64,000 bases of DNA from Agapetus fuscipes (GCA_951799405.1 OX637344.1:15252001-15316000), one strand, 5' to 3'; numbered from the stretch's first letter, positions 30,618-42,335 are shown. Notes: generated from the sequence alone by a model not told the origin. Translations and numbers: made by a program.

Positions 30618-31010
30618 GTTATGACTCTGGAGGAAATGAAAGAAGTGTGTAAGGACAGAAAGAAATGGCGGTTAATCTGTGATGTTGGCGGTTAGGGTTT
30701 TTTTAAATTAGATTTGGTTTTCTGTTAGTTTTTGATGTCAACACATGTTATAATTTGTTGATTTTAAAAATGTAATTTATTGTGTATGCTCCTTGACTTA
30801 TAGGTTGGTATGCGGCTGACCACCCATGCTGTAGAAAATGGTTCACTTTGCCAATGGGTTCATGTTCATTTGAGATTCGGGTTTTTATATTGTAGGACTA
30901 CATGCGGCATGTTTAAGCGTGAACTTAAACGTATCTGTTTTGTGAAAATGCATTTTATGTGAATCTCTAATGTCACTTATATTTTGCCACTTAGATTAGA
31001 TTAGATTACG
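30618..31010 (+). repeat. LA copy: coding scrap plus 3' UTR
   Basis: It starts gttatgactctggaggaaat (end of the LA frame), then the LA 3' UTR from 30790 with a shortened middle and a (ttaga)n end. Confidence 0.72.
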
Positions 31011-31356
31011 TTCCTTTCGTTTCAGTGTTTTGTCATTTTTGCGTCTTTTCTTCCCTTCCCGATATGGATTGCATGCAAATGCGCTTTCCGTTGCGGGCCT
31101 GGGCCTCCATTGTCGCGCCTAATGGAATATTTCGGTCGCGCCGCCATTTTTAATGAGGACAAATGATTGTTTATAAAGTGAGACAGCTTTACGGCCGGAA
31201 ATGAACTCGTTATTATTCGGCCGGCGCTACGGTCAGTCCAATGATGTATGTGGGAACTGAAAACGAAGGAAAAGCGTGAACCGTAAGAGTGTGAAGTCAA
31301 CTAAACTCTCCGGTACCTACGTAGACGAGAAGTCAAAATATTTTTACGATTTAGGT
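31011..31356. other. Unique island, GC-richer, no repeat
   Basis: About 345 bp bracketed by oppositely oriented LA copies. It contains gcgccgccatttttaatgag and acaaatgattgtttataaag, which resemble homeobox and forkhead-type binding sites. No gene seen. Confidence 0.4.
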
Positions 31357-31938
31357 CTAATCTAATCTAATCTAAATCTAAGCTGCAAGGATATGTATCA
31401 TTTGAGATTCATATTAAATGCATTCCCACAAGCAGACACGCATAATTTCGCGCTCACACATGCCGCATGTAGACCTACAATATAAAAAAAAAAAATCTCA
31501 AATGGACATAAGCCCTGCAACTCTTGCCGACCTTCCCTGAAACAGGGGTGACATTGGCAAAGTGAACCATTTTTGTACAGTATGGGTGGTCAGCCGCATA
31601 ACAACCTATAAGTCAAGGAACATACATGACAAATTACATTTTTAAAATCAATAAACAACAATATACCTATACATTGACATAAAAAACTAAATCACAAAAC
31701 CAATTTTACTTTAACAAACCCCAGCCGCCAACATCACAGATCAACCGCCATTTCTTTCTATCCTTCCTTACTTCTTTCATTTCCTCCAGAGTCATAAGCT
31801 TCTTCATACAAGCTCTTCTTTTATTATGACTCTGGATATTCCATTCATTCGCAATTTCGGATATTTGGTCCATACATACCTTTCTCGGTCTTCCTCTACC
31901 ACGACATCCATCTATTCTACCAACATATACTTTCTTGA
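31357..31938 (-). repeat. LA copy with part of the coding end
   Basis: On the minus strand it encodes the same end as 41562-41807 with breaks. The 3' UTR and (AGATT)n tail are at the left. It abuts LB at 31939. Confidence 0.72.
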
Positions 31939-31944
31939 AGAAGC

Positions 31945-32611
31945 ATGACAGGTAAAACTCTGAGGAATAGAGTTAGGAATGAATGGGTAAAAAAAGAATG
32001 TAATTTGAAAGAGGATGTGAAAGTTGAAGTACAAAAGAATGTGATGAGATGGTTTGGGCATGTGGAAAGAATGAATGATGATAGACTGACAAAGTATGTA
32101 TACAAAGAAAGTGTGAAAGGAAAAAGAGGGAAGGGACGACCGAGAAAAGTATGGAGTGATCAGATTGAGGAGATTGTGAAAGAATGGGATATACAAAGTG
32201 AGCGTAAAAGAAGAAAATGCATGAAAAAGGTGATGGATATGAATGAATTGAAAGAGATATTATAGATAGATGGGTGGGTGCTTCACTCAGGGAGAACTGA
32301 TTTTCTTTATTTTTAAATTTACATCATATTCTGTTTTGAGAGCAGTATTTTTTTCTTCTTGTAATTAGTTACTTGTAATTAACATCTTGTAATTATTTCC
32401 AACTTCCTAAATTTGATATCCGTGGCAACATATAATTGGCCATGTTTTTTTTTGTAATTGCTACTATTATATTTCTTATGTAACGCTGTTTGTTGTCCTA
32501 TTAAAATAAAATAAAATAAAAAAATATAAAGAGAATTGTAAGGACAGGCAAAAATGGAGTCAGCTCTGTAGAGGCTCTGGCCACCCCTAGCGGAATGGTG
32601 ACAGAGTTACA
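31945..32611 (+). pseudogene. LINE LB RT C-terminal remnant and 3' UTR
   Basis: Open frame to the stop at 32265 with RWFGHVERMNDDR, GKGRPRKVWSDQIEEIVKEW and RKCMKKVMDMNEL, the thumb end of a lepidopteran-type LINE endonuclease/RT. The 3' UTR ends cagagttacagttacag. RT catalytic motifs are absent (5' truncation). Confidence 0.75.
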
Positions 32612-32935
32612 GTTACAGTCCGTAGTCTAGTGGCAACACTTCAGATTCGTAAATGGAAGATTGTGGATTCGAATTCCGGTCGAGCACAAAAAAAATACCA
32701 TTTATATTTCCAAATGTGCTCTTCGCTGGGTTAAAAAAATCATAAACCTTAACCAAAGACCGATCACTGTAAGGTCCATCCAAACTTACAACAACTGGGT
32801 CATTCTTGAGTATCGGCGCTTTGTAGCGACGACCAAGCTCGTACACCTCTGCGTCACTTAAACAAGTGTCATAGACCCCTAGAGTCTCTAAAATCTAGGG
32901 AGTCTCCCGCACAGGATTTCTTAAAAAAAAAAAAG
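32609..32935 (+). repeat. TS1 SINE with LINE-LD tail
   Basis: Head gtccgtagtctagtggcaac, box-B-like ggattcgaattcc, then acctctgcgtcac, gtcatagacccctagagtct, ctcccgcacaggatttctt and poly(A). Confidence 0.82.
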
Positions 32936-33354
32936 ATTCTTTTTTGAACTGAACCCGATTTAAAAGCACTGAAGCCCTGTAAAAATCTGCTTCGTTAGCG
33001 GTAAAGGCTTTCACGGCCTGTTTGGGGGTGGGAGGGATGAGGTGGGTGATGGAAAACAGGAGGGGGTGGGGAGGGGTGTCGGTAGGATGAAGAGCTTTTT
33101 ATTTCAGGGGCTGTAAATAATGCAGGCGATTAATTATGCCGCGCGAAGGGTTGCGGTCTACAAAAAAACACCTATTTTTTTCTACAGGTGTAATCTCGCT
33201 GAAAATATTATGAAAGAGCTTTATGAGATTTTTACGGTTAATTTAACGTGTTATTAAATTTTAAGCGTACTTGTTTATTTAAACAATTAAAAAAATTAAA
33301 AAATAATGATGTACGTAATTGACTTCAAGCTGAACGGCATTGCAAGCGGGCTCG
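32936..33354. other. Unique region with a G-rich stretch
   Basis: 33020-33090 is rich in GGGTGGG-like runs. No repeat or gene recognised. Confidence 0.4.
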
Positions 33355-33668
33355 GATACCTGTGCGGGAGACTCCCTAGATTTCAGAGACTCTAGGGTTC
33401 TATGACACTTTTTGTAGTGCCACATATGTGTTGTTTACGAGCTTGGTCGTCTCTAAAAAGCGCCAATATTCAAGCAAGACCCAGTTGCTGTAAGGCTGGA
33501 TGGAACTTTAGTGACCGGTCTTTGGTAAAGGAATATGAATTTTTCCACTGCGAAGAGCGTATTTGAAATTATAAATGGGAAATATGTATTTTGGGTTCTG
33601 CCGGGATTCAAACCCATAACTTTCAATTTACGAGTCAGAACAATTCACCACTAGATTACGGACCGGTC
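33355..33668 (-). repeat. TS1 SINE with LINE-LD tail
   Basis: The left end ctgtgcgggagactccctag is the LD-type tail in reverse; the right end is tacggaccggtc. Diverged in the middle. Confidence 0.75.
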
Positions 33669-33794
33669 GAATTGAGGTTCTCCTATGTTTATTTACATAA
33701 AATAAGCCTTTTTTCTATTATATATTTCTTAAAATTATTAAATAGGTTAGGGACACATTTTAGCTTTGTAAATCGTGTTTATTTAAAACCCAAC

Positions 33795-33985
33795 ATTAAA
33801 CACCGGCAAAGTTTACTCAGCATTCACAAGAAATGAGTACTAGCCCCCTCGGGAGCTGAGAAACTCCCACTAAGGTCGGTCCACTGCCTCCAAAAATGAA
33901 CAGTATGCATTCGCCACATGTGATCCCTTCGGGAAAATTGCTGCAAGAAGTTGTACAAAATGTGTAGCTTAGAAACGTTTAGTAT
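33795..33985 (+). repeat. TS2 body without head
   Basis: accggcaaagtttactcagc to gcaagaagttgtacaaaatg. Confidence 0.65.
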
Positions 33986-34074
33986 CCTTTAACCGATTAT
34001 AGTTAGAAGTGGAACTGAAAGAAGAATAAGAAAGAAAAATAAAGCAACCGTCTGTCCATGCGTTTTTGGGACCC

Positions 34075-34555
34075 TTTAATCTAAGTTGCAATATGTTTGC
34101 ATTTAAGCTTCACATTCAATGCATGCCTACTATCAGGCACATCTAAGTTGACGCTTACACATTTTGCATGTGTACATACAAAATTTATCTTAAATTAACT
34201 TCAAATAAACATAAGCTTTGCAATTCCTGCCCCCTTTCCCTGAAACTGGGGACGGAATCGACAAATTGAACCAAGTTTCTACAGCATCGATTTCCTTGAC
34301 TTATAGGTTGGTATGAGGCTGACCACACGTACTGTAAAATATGGTTCACTTTGCTAATGTCACCCCTGTTTCAGGGAAGGTCAGCAAGAGTTGCGGGGTG
34401 TATGTTCATTTGAGATTTGTGTTTTTGTATTGTAAGTCCACATGCGGCATATTTAAGCGCGAACTTGTACCTACGTGTCTGCTTGTGAAAATGCATAAAA
34501 TGCGAATACCCAATGTTCCATATCTTTGCAACTTAGATTAGATTAGATTAGATGA
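34075..34555. repeat. Two LA 3'-end elements head to head
   Basis: 34075-34290 is a decayed minus copy; 34291-34555 is a well-kept plus copy (ccttgacttataggttggta to (ttaga)n). Their 5' ends meet. Confidence 0.72.
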
Positions 34556-34898
34556 ATATAGTCATTGCGCATATGTATCAATCAACCTCGATTAACCGTT
34601 TACTTTTTCAAATAATTTTATTCGGAATTTCATGATTTAATTTCGGGTATTTGAAAACATTTTAAAAACCCACTAAAAGAGCGAGATTTGGAGAGGGGAG
34701 AAGGGAGTGGCGTGCGTGAAGGGGGGGAAGTCGCGAGATTGATTTATTTATTGGAAAAAGCTTAAAGAAAACACGATCTCGGAATGCAAATGATGGCTTT
34801 TAATGTTTTCCCAAAACTCAACAGTCGAGATATGTGAGATAAACAGAGAGAAAACATACAAATGTGCGACCCAACAAGGGAGAAGGAGACATGTGCGG
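34556..34898. other. Unique AT-rich DNA
   Basis: Nothing recognised. Confidence 0.35.
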
Positions 34899-35041
34899 TA
34901 GAACCTCGATTATCCGAGTCCGCTTGCAGGGAATTGCAACCGGAAGCGAAGCATACTTCATTATTAAAAAAATTATAACAACTTTGTTTAGTTCTACTTT
35001 ATTTATTTTTATTTAGTTACAAACAAAAATAATGAGTTGTG

Positions 35042-35070
35042 ACCGGTTTCGGCCTCTTGGCCATCCTCAG
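35042..35070 (-). other. Hammerhead-like core motif
   Basis: Minus strand: CTGAGGA, T, GGCC-aaga-GGCC, GAAACCGGT. Confidence 0.5.
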
Positions 35071-35154
35071 AGAAACTGAAATCTTAAAATAATGGGAGAC
35101 TATATAAAGCAAAATGAATATTATACACACAGTAGAATTAGGAGAAATATGAAA

Positions 35155-35575
35155 AATTATAAAGTATGCAAGGACAGGAAGAAGTGGCGGCTAATCTGCA
35201 ATGTTGATTTCTAATGTTGGTGTATTCATTTGCTACATTTTTTGCATAGGAAATTTTTGATTTTTTTTGTATAGATTTCTTTGTAAGGTTTTGTTCTTTT
35301 TTATATTTAAATGCAATTTATTATTCATATTCCTTGACTTATAGGTTGGTATGAGGCTGACCACCCATACTGTAAAAAGTGGTTCACTTTGCCAATGTCA
35401 CCCCTGTTTCAGGGAAGGTCGGCAAAAGTTGTGGGGCTTATGTTCATTTGAGGTTTGGATTTTATTTGTAAGTACACATTCAGCATTTGTAAGCGCGAAC
35501 TACACTTGTTGGTTTGTGGGCATACATATATCCTTGCAACTTAGATTATAGATTATATTATTATAGATAAATAAT
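35155..35575 (+). repeat. LA copy: coding scrap plus 3' UTR
   Basis: gtatgcaaggacaggaagaa (end of the LA frame) through the 3' UTR to a ttagattatag tail. Its 3' UTR closely matches 41820-42180. Confidence 0.78.
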
Positions 35576-35884
35576 AGCTTTGTGAATTTATCAAATTGTA
35601 TACTAAGAAGAATTTGGAAGAAGCATACTTCACCAACTTCCAATCAATATTTGATTCACACATAAAATTTGATTGCTTAGTTCTGGTAAGGATGTCGGTT
35701 TAATATTTCTCAGAATTGGGTGGTAATATGATGGATCTTTAACAGGAAATATGATGTACATCAGCTGATTTACGTATGAAACCAATTTTTAAAGTTTATG
35801 GGAGAAATAACACTTAATTTTGATTTTTGTCTGATTGGAGTTTGCAGGAGCAACAGACCCTTAATCTTATTTTTTGTTGCAAAA

Positions 35885-36095
35885 ATACAGTCAAATTCAT
35901 GTAAATAAACAGGCACGTGTAAGTTGGCGGCTACAAATGATGCATGTGTACTTACACATTAAATCCAATCCTCAGATGAACATTAGCCCTGCAAATTTTG
36001 CCGACCTTTTCTGAAACAGGGTAACATTGGCTAGGTGACCCATTTCTTACAGTATGGGTAGTCAGCCTCATATAAACACATAAATCAAGGAATTC
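35885..36095 (-). repeat. LA 3'-end element, decayed
   Basis: ctgaaacagggtaacattgg and cacataaatcaaggaattca mark the family. Confidence 0.6.
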
Positions 36096-36374
36096 ATGTT
36101 TAACTGTACGAAAGCTGGAATCAGGGTTTTAGACATTTTTTAAAATAAAAATAAAAAAATCCGTTTTTAAATCGTATTTACTATTTATTTTGCATAGACA
36201 GTTGATATTTTATTTGAATAAACTACCTTCAATAATGATTGTTAAGTAATGGATGAAGAACTTCAGGACGCCGCCGATAGACACCGTGACTGAAAAATCT
36301 GTGAAAATGGCTTGGGAAAAAGTACCAAGTCCCTATTTTGCAGCGTAGCATCTACAATGAAATTGCTACGATGG

Positions 36375-36690
36375 TTTCCGGTCGATAGCTCAGTTGGTAG
36401 AGTACTTGCATTCCATGAGGAGAGGTCGGTTTGAATCCCACCGAAGGTGTCAGAAAGGATTACCCAACCCGTTTCGGTGTTTATTTGCAACCCAAAATTA
36501 AAATACCGACAAGACTTACTCAGCCATCGCAACAAATGAGCACCAACTCCCTAAGGAGCTAGGAAACCACCATCCCAATTGAAGTGGTTGGCGTAAGACT
36601 GGCCCTCTTATCTGTAAAATAAATAGGTTCCCACACCACTTGCAACCCTTTTGGGTATAATGCGGAACGCTATGGGTGTAGCTTTGTCAC
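36375..36690 (+). repeat. TS2 SINE, full length
   Basis: Head ggtcgatagctcagttggta (box A) and gtttgaatcccacc (box B), the family body (cgacaagacttactcagcca), and an end near gctatgggtgtagctttg. Confidence 0.75.
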
Positions 36691-36757
36691 GACATGGAAT
36701 CGAGTAATCTCCGAGTTGCGCTCGGTTCGCAATAGCTCGGATAATCGAGGCTCTACT

Positions 36758-37069
36758 ACACAAGCGAGAAAGAAAAAACTCAAGAACAAGAAAGAGAGAA
36801 AAAAAAAATGTAAATAGAAACAGTAAATATACCAAACAGTTTTCTTCGTTGAAGCAATTTTTTTTTTCGTTTTTCTTTTTGAATTTATGGCCTATAAAAG
36901 ATTTGGTCGTAATTTTTTAAGCACGACCCAGAAATGGATGGATTCCTTAATATTGTAACGAGTATGTTAGGATGTTTCTGGAGCCGTTAACATTTTGCCA
37001 TTTTTTTACGAACGATAACAAATCTTCTACATATATTATTTCGTGCAATCTTTAATTTGTTTCACGGAG
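36758..37069. other. AT-rich DNA without features
   Basis: Nothing recognised. Confidence 0.35.
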
Positions 37070-37295
37070 GTCAAGACCCACACCAAGATATATATCAGAT
37101 GATGATGATGATTTTTATAGCGCCGTTTCGTGACTACTGTCACTGCAAGGGCGCTTTCAGGCTTGACGCGGCGGTGAAGAAATGGGTCTTCATTCCGCTC
37201 TTGAAGCTCTCGAGTCTCGATCCCTTCCTTGGCGCGCACTTCAGGAGGCAGCTGGTTCCAAGTGAACGGTCCCGCAACATATGATGGTGATGATG
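37070..37295 (-). pseudogene. LINE LC C-terminal remnant and 3' end
   Basis: The minus strand encodes YVAGPFTWNQLPPEVRAKEG, a typical RT C-terminal segment, then tttatagcgccgtttcg in reverse and an (ATC)n tail at 37098-37110. The same family lies at 51799 and 57773. Confidence 0.7.
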
Positions 37296-37296
37296 A

Positions 37297-37620
37297 TCTT
37301 CGATGGCTCAGTTTGGTAGAGGGCTTGCGTTCCATGCTGAGAGTTCAGGTTCGAATCCCACCGAGCGTGTCAGATATGATTTCCCGTTTCAGTGTTTATT
37401 TCCAACTAAAAAAAATACTGGCAAGGCTTACTCAACCTTCACAAGAAATGAGTACCAGCCCCTTCGAAGTCTGGGAGACTCCCACTTCAACTGAAGTGGT
37501 TGGCGTAAGTCCAGCCCCCTTACCTGTAAAAATAAATATATCTCATTCACCGTATATGATCCCTTCGGGGAAAATGCGGCAAGAAGTAACGATATATGTG
37601 TTACTTAGTAGCGTTCATGT
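37297..37620 (+). repeat. TS2 SINE, full length
   Basis: gatggctcagtttggtagag, box B ggttcgaatcccaccg, the body and the gcggcaagaagtaacgatat end. Confidence 0.78.
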
Positions 37621-37664
37621 GATTATTTGAGATTGTTTTCAACTGTAAGTATTTTGTTTTTGCC

Positions 37665-37822
37665 TAATTTGTTCGTTGACTGATAGGTAAATATGAGGCT
37701 GACTACCCAAATTGAAAAAATATGTTATTATTGCCCGACAAGTGTTGCAGGGTGTGTGTTCATTTGAGATTTCGGCTTTTCCTCTTAAGGCGTGATTCAC
37801 GCAAAAACAGCGCTCACCTAAA
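37665..37822 (+). repeat. Partial LA 3' end joined to TS1 tail
   Basis: gttgactgataggtaaatat to catttgagatttcg, then cgtgattcacgcaaaaacag and cgctcacc. Confidence 0.6.
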
Positions 37823-38509
37823 TGAAACAAATGAAAATATAATTTTACTTTTTTTCTACTTTTATTCTACATTCCATATATCAATAATATTGCTTAGATT
37901 CCTGCTTCAGCGCCTTTCTTAATTTTAAATTCGGTAAGATATTCTATCCCTCAGAAGTATTTACAGTATATTGATTCAGTATATTGTATATTGAATACCT
38001 ATTGTATATTGAAACAGTATATTGAATGTATAAACCCTTAGCGTATTGTTAAATACATAGATGATCCACGGATCATATTTTTTTATGTACCGAGAATCCA
38101 CTTTGGGCAACGGATTTGCTGTAGACTTATATTTCGGATAGTAAAAAATAGGGCATTGAATTTGTTTTTTTTATGTATCATTGTTATTTATTTTGTTATA
38201 TGGTGCAGTAATACATTTATGAGTCAGTTTTAATGTTATTTTTATGTTTGCTGGAATCGTGTCCTCAAATTTTACAACCCACATCAAGGACGCGTGTATG
38301 TGGCGTCACAGCGAGTTTTCCCTAGTTTTTTATGTGCGAAAAAAAACATGAAAAACACCAGAAAGTACTAATATCTGTCCTTGGACAATGGATCAAGGAA
38401 CACGTCTACAGTAGAACAAATGTTAACGTCATAAAACAGTAATTTAATGTTTTTTTTTTAATGATTATATTTTTTCCCATACCACCCCTTATTATGGGTG
38501 AGTTGAAAA
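37823..38509. other. AT-rich DNA with a short local repeat
   Basis: cagtatattg-type units recur at 37968-38030. No gene. Confidence 0.4.
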
Positions 38510-38735
38510 ATCTAATCTAATCTAATCTAAGTTGCAAAATATAAGTAACATTAAAGATTCACATTATATGCATTTTCACAAAACAGACATGCCGCATGTA
38601 GTCCTACAATAAAAAAAAACGAATCTCAAATGAACATACACCCTGCAACTCCTGCCGATCTTCCCTGAAACAGGAGTGACATTGGCAAAGTGAACCATTT
38701 TCTACAGCATGGGTGGTCAGCCGCATACCAACCAT
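38510..38735 (-). repeat. LA 3'-end element
   Basis: (aatct)n at the left, cctgaaacaggagtgacatt, cagccgcataccaacc at the right. Confidence 0.75.
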
Positions 38736-38942
38736 TAAAGCAGCCAACCGCAGACAAAGATCTTTGGAAATTCTTATTTGTAGTTTTGAATTTCTTACGC
38801 AAATATATGTAAATGCAGCATATCTAAGTGTGAATCTAAGCATGTTTATACATAAGTATGTGCATGAAGAAAGAAACCACTGCTTTTATTTTTGGACTTT
38901 AAATACGCAACAAAATGGAATAATATATTGTTAACATAACTA

Positions 38943-39375
38943 TCACTTTTTTCGAGCTATGTAGCCGTGGTCTGGTTGATTCTTTCCGGACAGTTTTGCT
39001 CATTGCTCAGCGTCAGCGACTAGCCAATCACTGATAATGCCCATGGGAGCAATGAGCAAAACTGTCCGGAAAGAATCAACTAGACCACAGCTAATCTAAT
39101 CTAATCTAAGTTGCAAAGAAATGTTCATTGGAGATTCACATTACATGCATTCTCACAACCAGACACGTACAAGTTCGCGCTTGCACATGCCTCATGTGAA
39201 CCTACAACATAAAAACCAAATCTATGTAAAATGGACATACACCCTGCAACTCTTGCCGTCCTTCCCTGTAACAGGGGTGACATTGACAAAGTAAACCATT
39301 TTTACAGCAAGGGTGGTCAGCCGCATACCAACCTATAAGTCAAGGAACCATAGCTACATAGCCAGAAAAAAGTGA
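38943..39375. mobile_element. MITE-E, long TIRs, interrupted by LA 3' end
   Basis: Arms tcactttttt then gctatgtagcc, gtggtctggttgattctttc and cggacagttttgctcattgc are mirrored on the right. An LA 3'-end element (39094-39351, minus) sits in the right arm with AGCTA duplicated (39089-39093, 39352-39356). Confidence 0.82.
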
Positions 39376-39954
39376 TTGAAAAACCGGCCGTGAAAGCTTC
39401 AATGTACAATTAATATATTGTTATGGTATTACCACAGATCATAATGGTTAATACGTGGTTATTACATATTTAAAGAACAAAAAATATTTCAAATGTAGGT
39501 ACTCTTACCTGTTGGTATTGCCCAGATTTAGATTAGATTTAGACCTTTAAGGTATCGAGATACAAGTATTACGCAGTTATTTTTTTGGTAAAACCTGTTT
39601 ACTTTATTCAAAATACAAATGACAAACGCTCGCATCTATAATGAACAAATAAAATCCATTTGTATCCTGGTCTCTTTAATGTTTTTAATCCGTTCGGGTA
39701 TTTCCGTACATTCGTATTTTGTATTCTGTCGGGAGTGAGTAATGTGATGTAGGTCGATTCGGACACGCGCGCTTAATAGCCCGGAAAAAGCGCCGAATCA
39801 TGGTGGACCCCCAGCGGCTGGTGTGCGGCACATGTGTACATAGTGCAAGCTTATAGAGACGTCACGGACAAACAACAATCCAGAAATGATTTTCTCAGTC
39901 TTCGCTACACCAGGAATACATTAGCTTTACAAGACTTACTTTTCATATGACCGG
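39376..39954. other. Unique DNA
   Basis: 39650-39940 has higher complexity (gtaggtcgattcggacacgc) and no recognised repeat. No gene. Confidence 0.35.
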
Positions 39955-40520
39955 CAAGCGCCGTAGTCGATTTTGTGATCGAGGGGCCAAGCGGGCTGAT
40001 CTCTCTAGCGTATTTGGAATAGAAAAACTAAAGATTAGATTAGATAACGTTGGTTCGATCCCCGCCTGGGTCATTTGACCATAACTTTGACCCTGGTTCA
40101 ACATATTGTTATGTAAATAGTATATTAATACAGGTGTACACCGAAGATAGCAATAATAATTATAGGCCTAAGAAATCTAGAAATGAAATTACCATTTTGT
40201 ACTCTTGAACTTGGTAGAATGTTCGCGAGTGTACTGGCAAAATTAGCTCCTAGAGAGTTCTGTCACTACAGTATATAAGGAGAAAACTTGAGTGCACTAA
40301 GCCAGTGAGATAGTTGCCTTTGATTTGAAGAGTGTAAGCGATACTGAACTATGAAAATAAATTTGTGTTACCAAAAGTGTTAAAAATAAATGTAAATTTG
40401 TAAAATTAATTAAATGCAAATAAAGATCCTGAAAGAAGACCTGTATGTTTTAATTTAGAAACTTTTTGAACCCAAAAGCAAAAGTAATTGGGTAATTATT
40501 AATTAACAATTCATTGAAAT
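39955..40520 (+). repeat. TS3 SINE split by an LTR-like insertion
   Basis: TS3 head and box B ggttcgatccccgcctgg (39970-40106) and TS3 continuation ttgggtaattattaattaac (40485-40520). A 378-bp sequence separates them. Confidence 0.68.
40107..40484 (+). mobile_element. LTR-like insertion inside TS3
   Basis: It begins TGTTATGTAAATAG, has a TATA box (agtatataaggag near 40270) and AATAAA-type signals, and shows no coding. It may be a solo LTR, but the TG...CA ends and target duplication are not clean. Confidence 0.45.
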
Positions 40521-40737
40521 GAACAATAATATCGCCCCCTTAAAGGAAAAACTGAAAAAGTTCTGATTTATTGAAATCTTGGATAAAGCATTTTTTTGGG
40601 GGTAATTTCTCATAGGAAGTAAACTAAGTAAAAGAAAATACACGTATGATAAACTTGTGAACTACAGGAAATTCACACTTACGTTGCGTTTTCTTTTGTG
40701 ATAATGTGAATTATAATATAATAATAATAATATTAGG

Positions 40738-41143
40738 ATGATTTATTTGGTGAGCGCTGTTTTTGTGTGTATCACACCTCAAGAGCCCTCTGCGAGCTTG
40801 GTCGTCGCTGTAGAAAGCGCCAATTCTCAAGCAAGACCCAGTTGTTGTAAGGTTGGATGGACCTTTCAGTGACCGGTCTTTGGTAAAGGTTTATGAATTT
40901 TTCAACTCAGCGAAGAGCACATTCGAAATATAAATGGTATATTTTTGTGCTCCGCCGGGATCCGAATCCACAACCTTCCATTTACGAGTCCGAAGTGTTG
41001 CCACTACGGACTACGGACCAGTCCAAGATGCCAACGACACGCGGTGTACCTGAGCGGTAACCCATCCAAGTACTGACCGCGCCCAATGTTGCTTAACTTC
41101 GGTGATCTATGGGAACCGGTGCTTTCAACATGGTAACGTCGTT
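40738..41143 (-). repeat. TS1 composite SINE: 5S head + tRNA + short tail
   Basis: From the right: a 5S-like head (41143-41030; aagttaagcaacattgggcg, gcggtgtacctgagcggtaa in reverse), the tRNA-like head near 41020, the body, and the tail ctcgcagagggctcttgagg to an (ATT)n run at the left. Confidence 0.85.
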
Positions 41144-41555
41144 ATGTGAGAAACCCATGTTAGCCTTATATGTCACTGATTCAGTTTTACCTTTTTGTTA
41201 TCGATATGTTCAGTGCATGAATTTATTTTGCAACAATAAATATCTGTGTTTTTCTAAAATTAGCAAACCGCCATTCACTGGTTTACCATTATTGTCACAA
41301 ACAAAATGGCTAATAATGTTTGTGGGCAACATTTTATCACATATCTATTACTCGACAACAAATTACTTAATTACTAATATTGTTATGTAAAATGTAAGGT
41401 TTCAAATTGATGATGTGCCTACCATTGGATCCATGTATATTTGTATATGAGGATGATTTATTTGTTTTATTTTACAGGATAAAAAATAGCGCCGTTTATG
41501 TATGTTCCCTCCCGACGACAAATGAGATATTTTATAATGATGCATTTTATATATT
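41144..41555. other. AT-rich DNA
   Basis: 41150-41215 resembles 50838-50900 (gaaacc.atgttagc, ttcagttttacct), so an unknown repeat may be present. No gene. Confidence 0.35.
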
Positions 41556-41561
41556 ATATAT

Positions 41562-42180
41562 ATGGAGAGAATGAGTGATGAAAGATTGACGAAGAAAGTA
41601 TATGTTGCTAAAATAGATGGATGTCGTGGTAGAGGAAGACCGAGAAAAGTATGGATGGATCAAATTTCTGAAATAGCGAATGAATGGGATATCCAGAGTC
41701 ATAATAAAAGGAGGACTTGCATGAAAAAGGTTATGACTCTGGATGAAATGAAAGAAGTGTGCAAGGACAGGAAGAAGTGGCGGCTAATCTGCAATGGTGA
41801 TTTCTAATGTTGGTGTATTAATTTGCTACATTTTTTGCATAGGAAATTTCTGACTTTTTTTTGTATAGATTTCTTTGTAAGGTTTTGTTCTTTTATATAT
41901 TTAAATGTAATTTATTATTCATATTCCTTGACTTATAGGTTGGTATGAGGCTGACCACCCATACTGTAAAAAATGGTTCACTTTGCCAATGTTACCCCTG
42001 TTTCAGGGAAGGTCGGCAAAAGTTGTGGGGCTTATGTTCATTTGAGGTTTGGATTTTATTTGTAAGTACACATTCAGCATTTGTAAGCGCGAACTACACT
42101 TGTTGGTTTGTGGGCTTACATCTGAGAGCTTTAAATGAATATATCCTTGCAACTTAGATTATATAGATTATATAGATGCC
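41562..42180 (+). mobile_element. LINE LA: coding end and complete 3' UTR
   Basis: The best LA copy. The frame to 41807 encodes ERMSDERLTKKVYVAKIDGC, RGRGRPRKVWMDQISEI and CMKKVMTLDEMKEVCKDRKK, an RT thumb end. About 110 bp later the conserved 3'-end element starts (ccttgacttataggttggta) and ends in tandem ttagattatatag. It links the dispersed elements to their LINE. Clade not assigned. Confidence 0.78.
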
Positions 42181-42224
42181 GTTTCAGTGCTCCTTTAACA
42201 ATGCCAACAGATTCCGAAACCGTA

Positions 42225-42335
42225 ATGTGAACAGTTTTTGAGATAATATGAAAAAACTGTTCTCAAGAATTTAATTAATTAATTAGTTTCAGTTTCTTCA
42301 TATTATCTCAAAAACTATTCGCATAACCTGAATTA
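42225..42335. mobile_element. Small fold-back
   Basis: gtttttgagataatatgaa and ttcatattatctcaaaaac face each other across about 50 bp. Confidence 0.65.

Larger units (their letters stand above)
34899..36757. mobile_element. pogo/Tigger-like TIR pair around a composite interior
   Basis: GTAGAACCTCGATTATCCGA at the left and its near complement (tcggataatcgaggctctac) at the right resemble pogo-type ends. Inside lie a hammerhead-motif repeat, LA copies and a TS2. No transposase frame remains, so this is a dead or non-autonomous copy, or two unrelated ends. Confidence 0.5.

Noticed and set aside
34899..36757. Autonomous pogo transposon
   Set aside because: No transposase motifs inside; the interior is built of other repeats.
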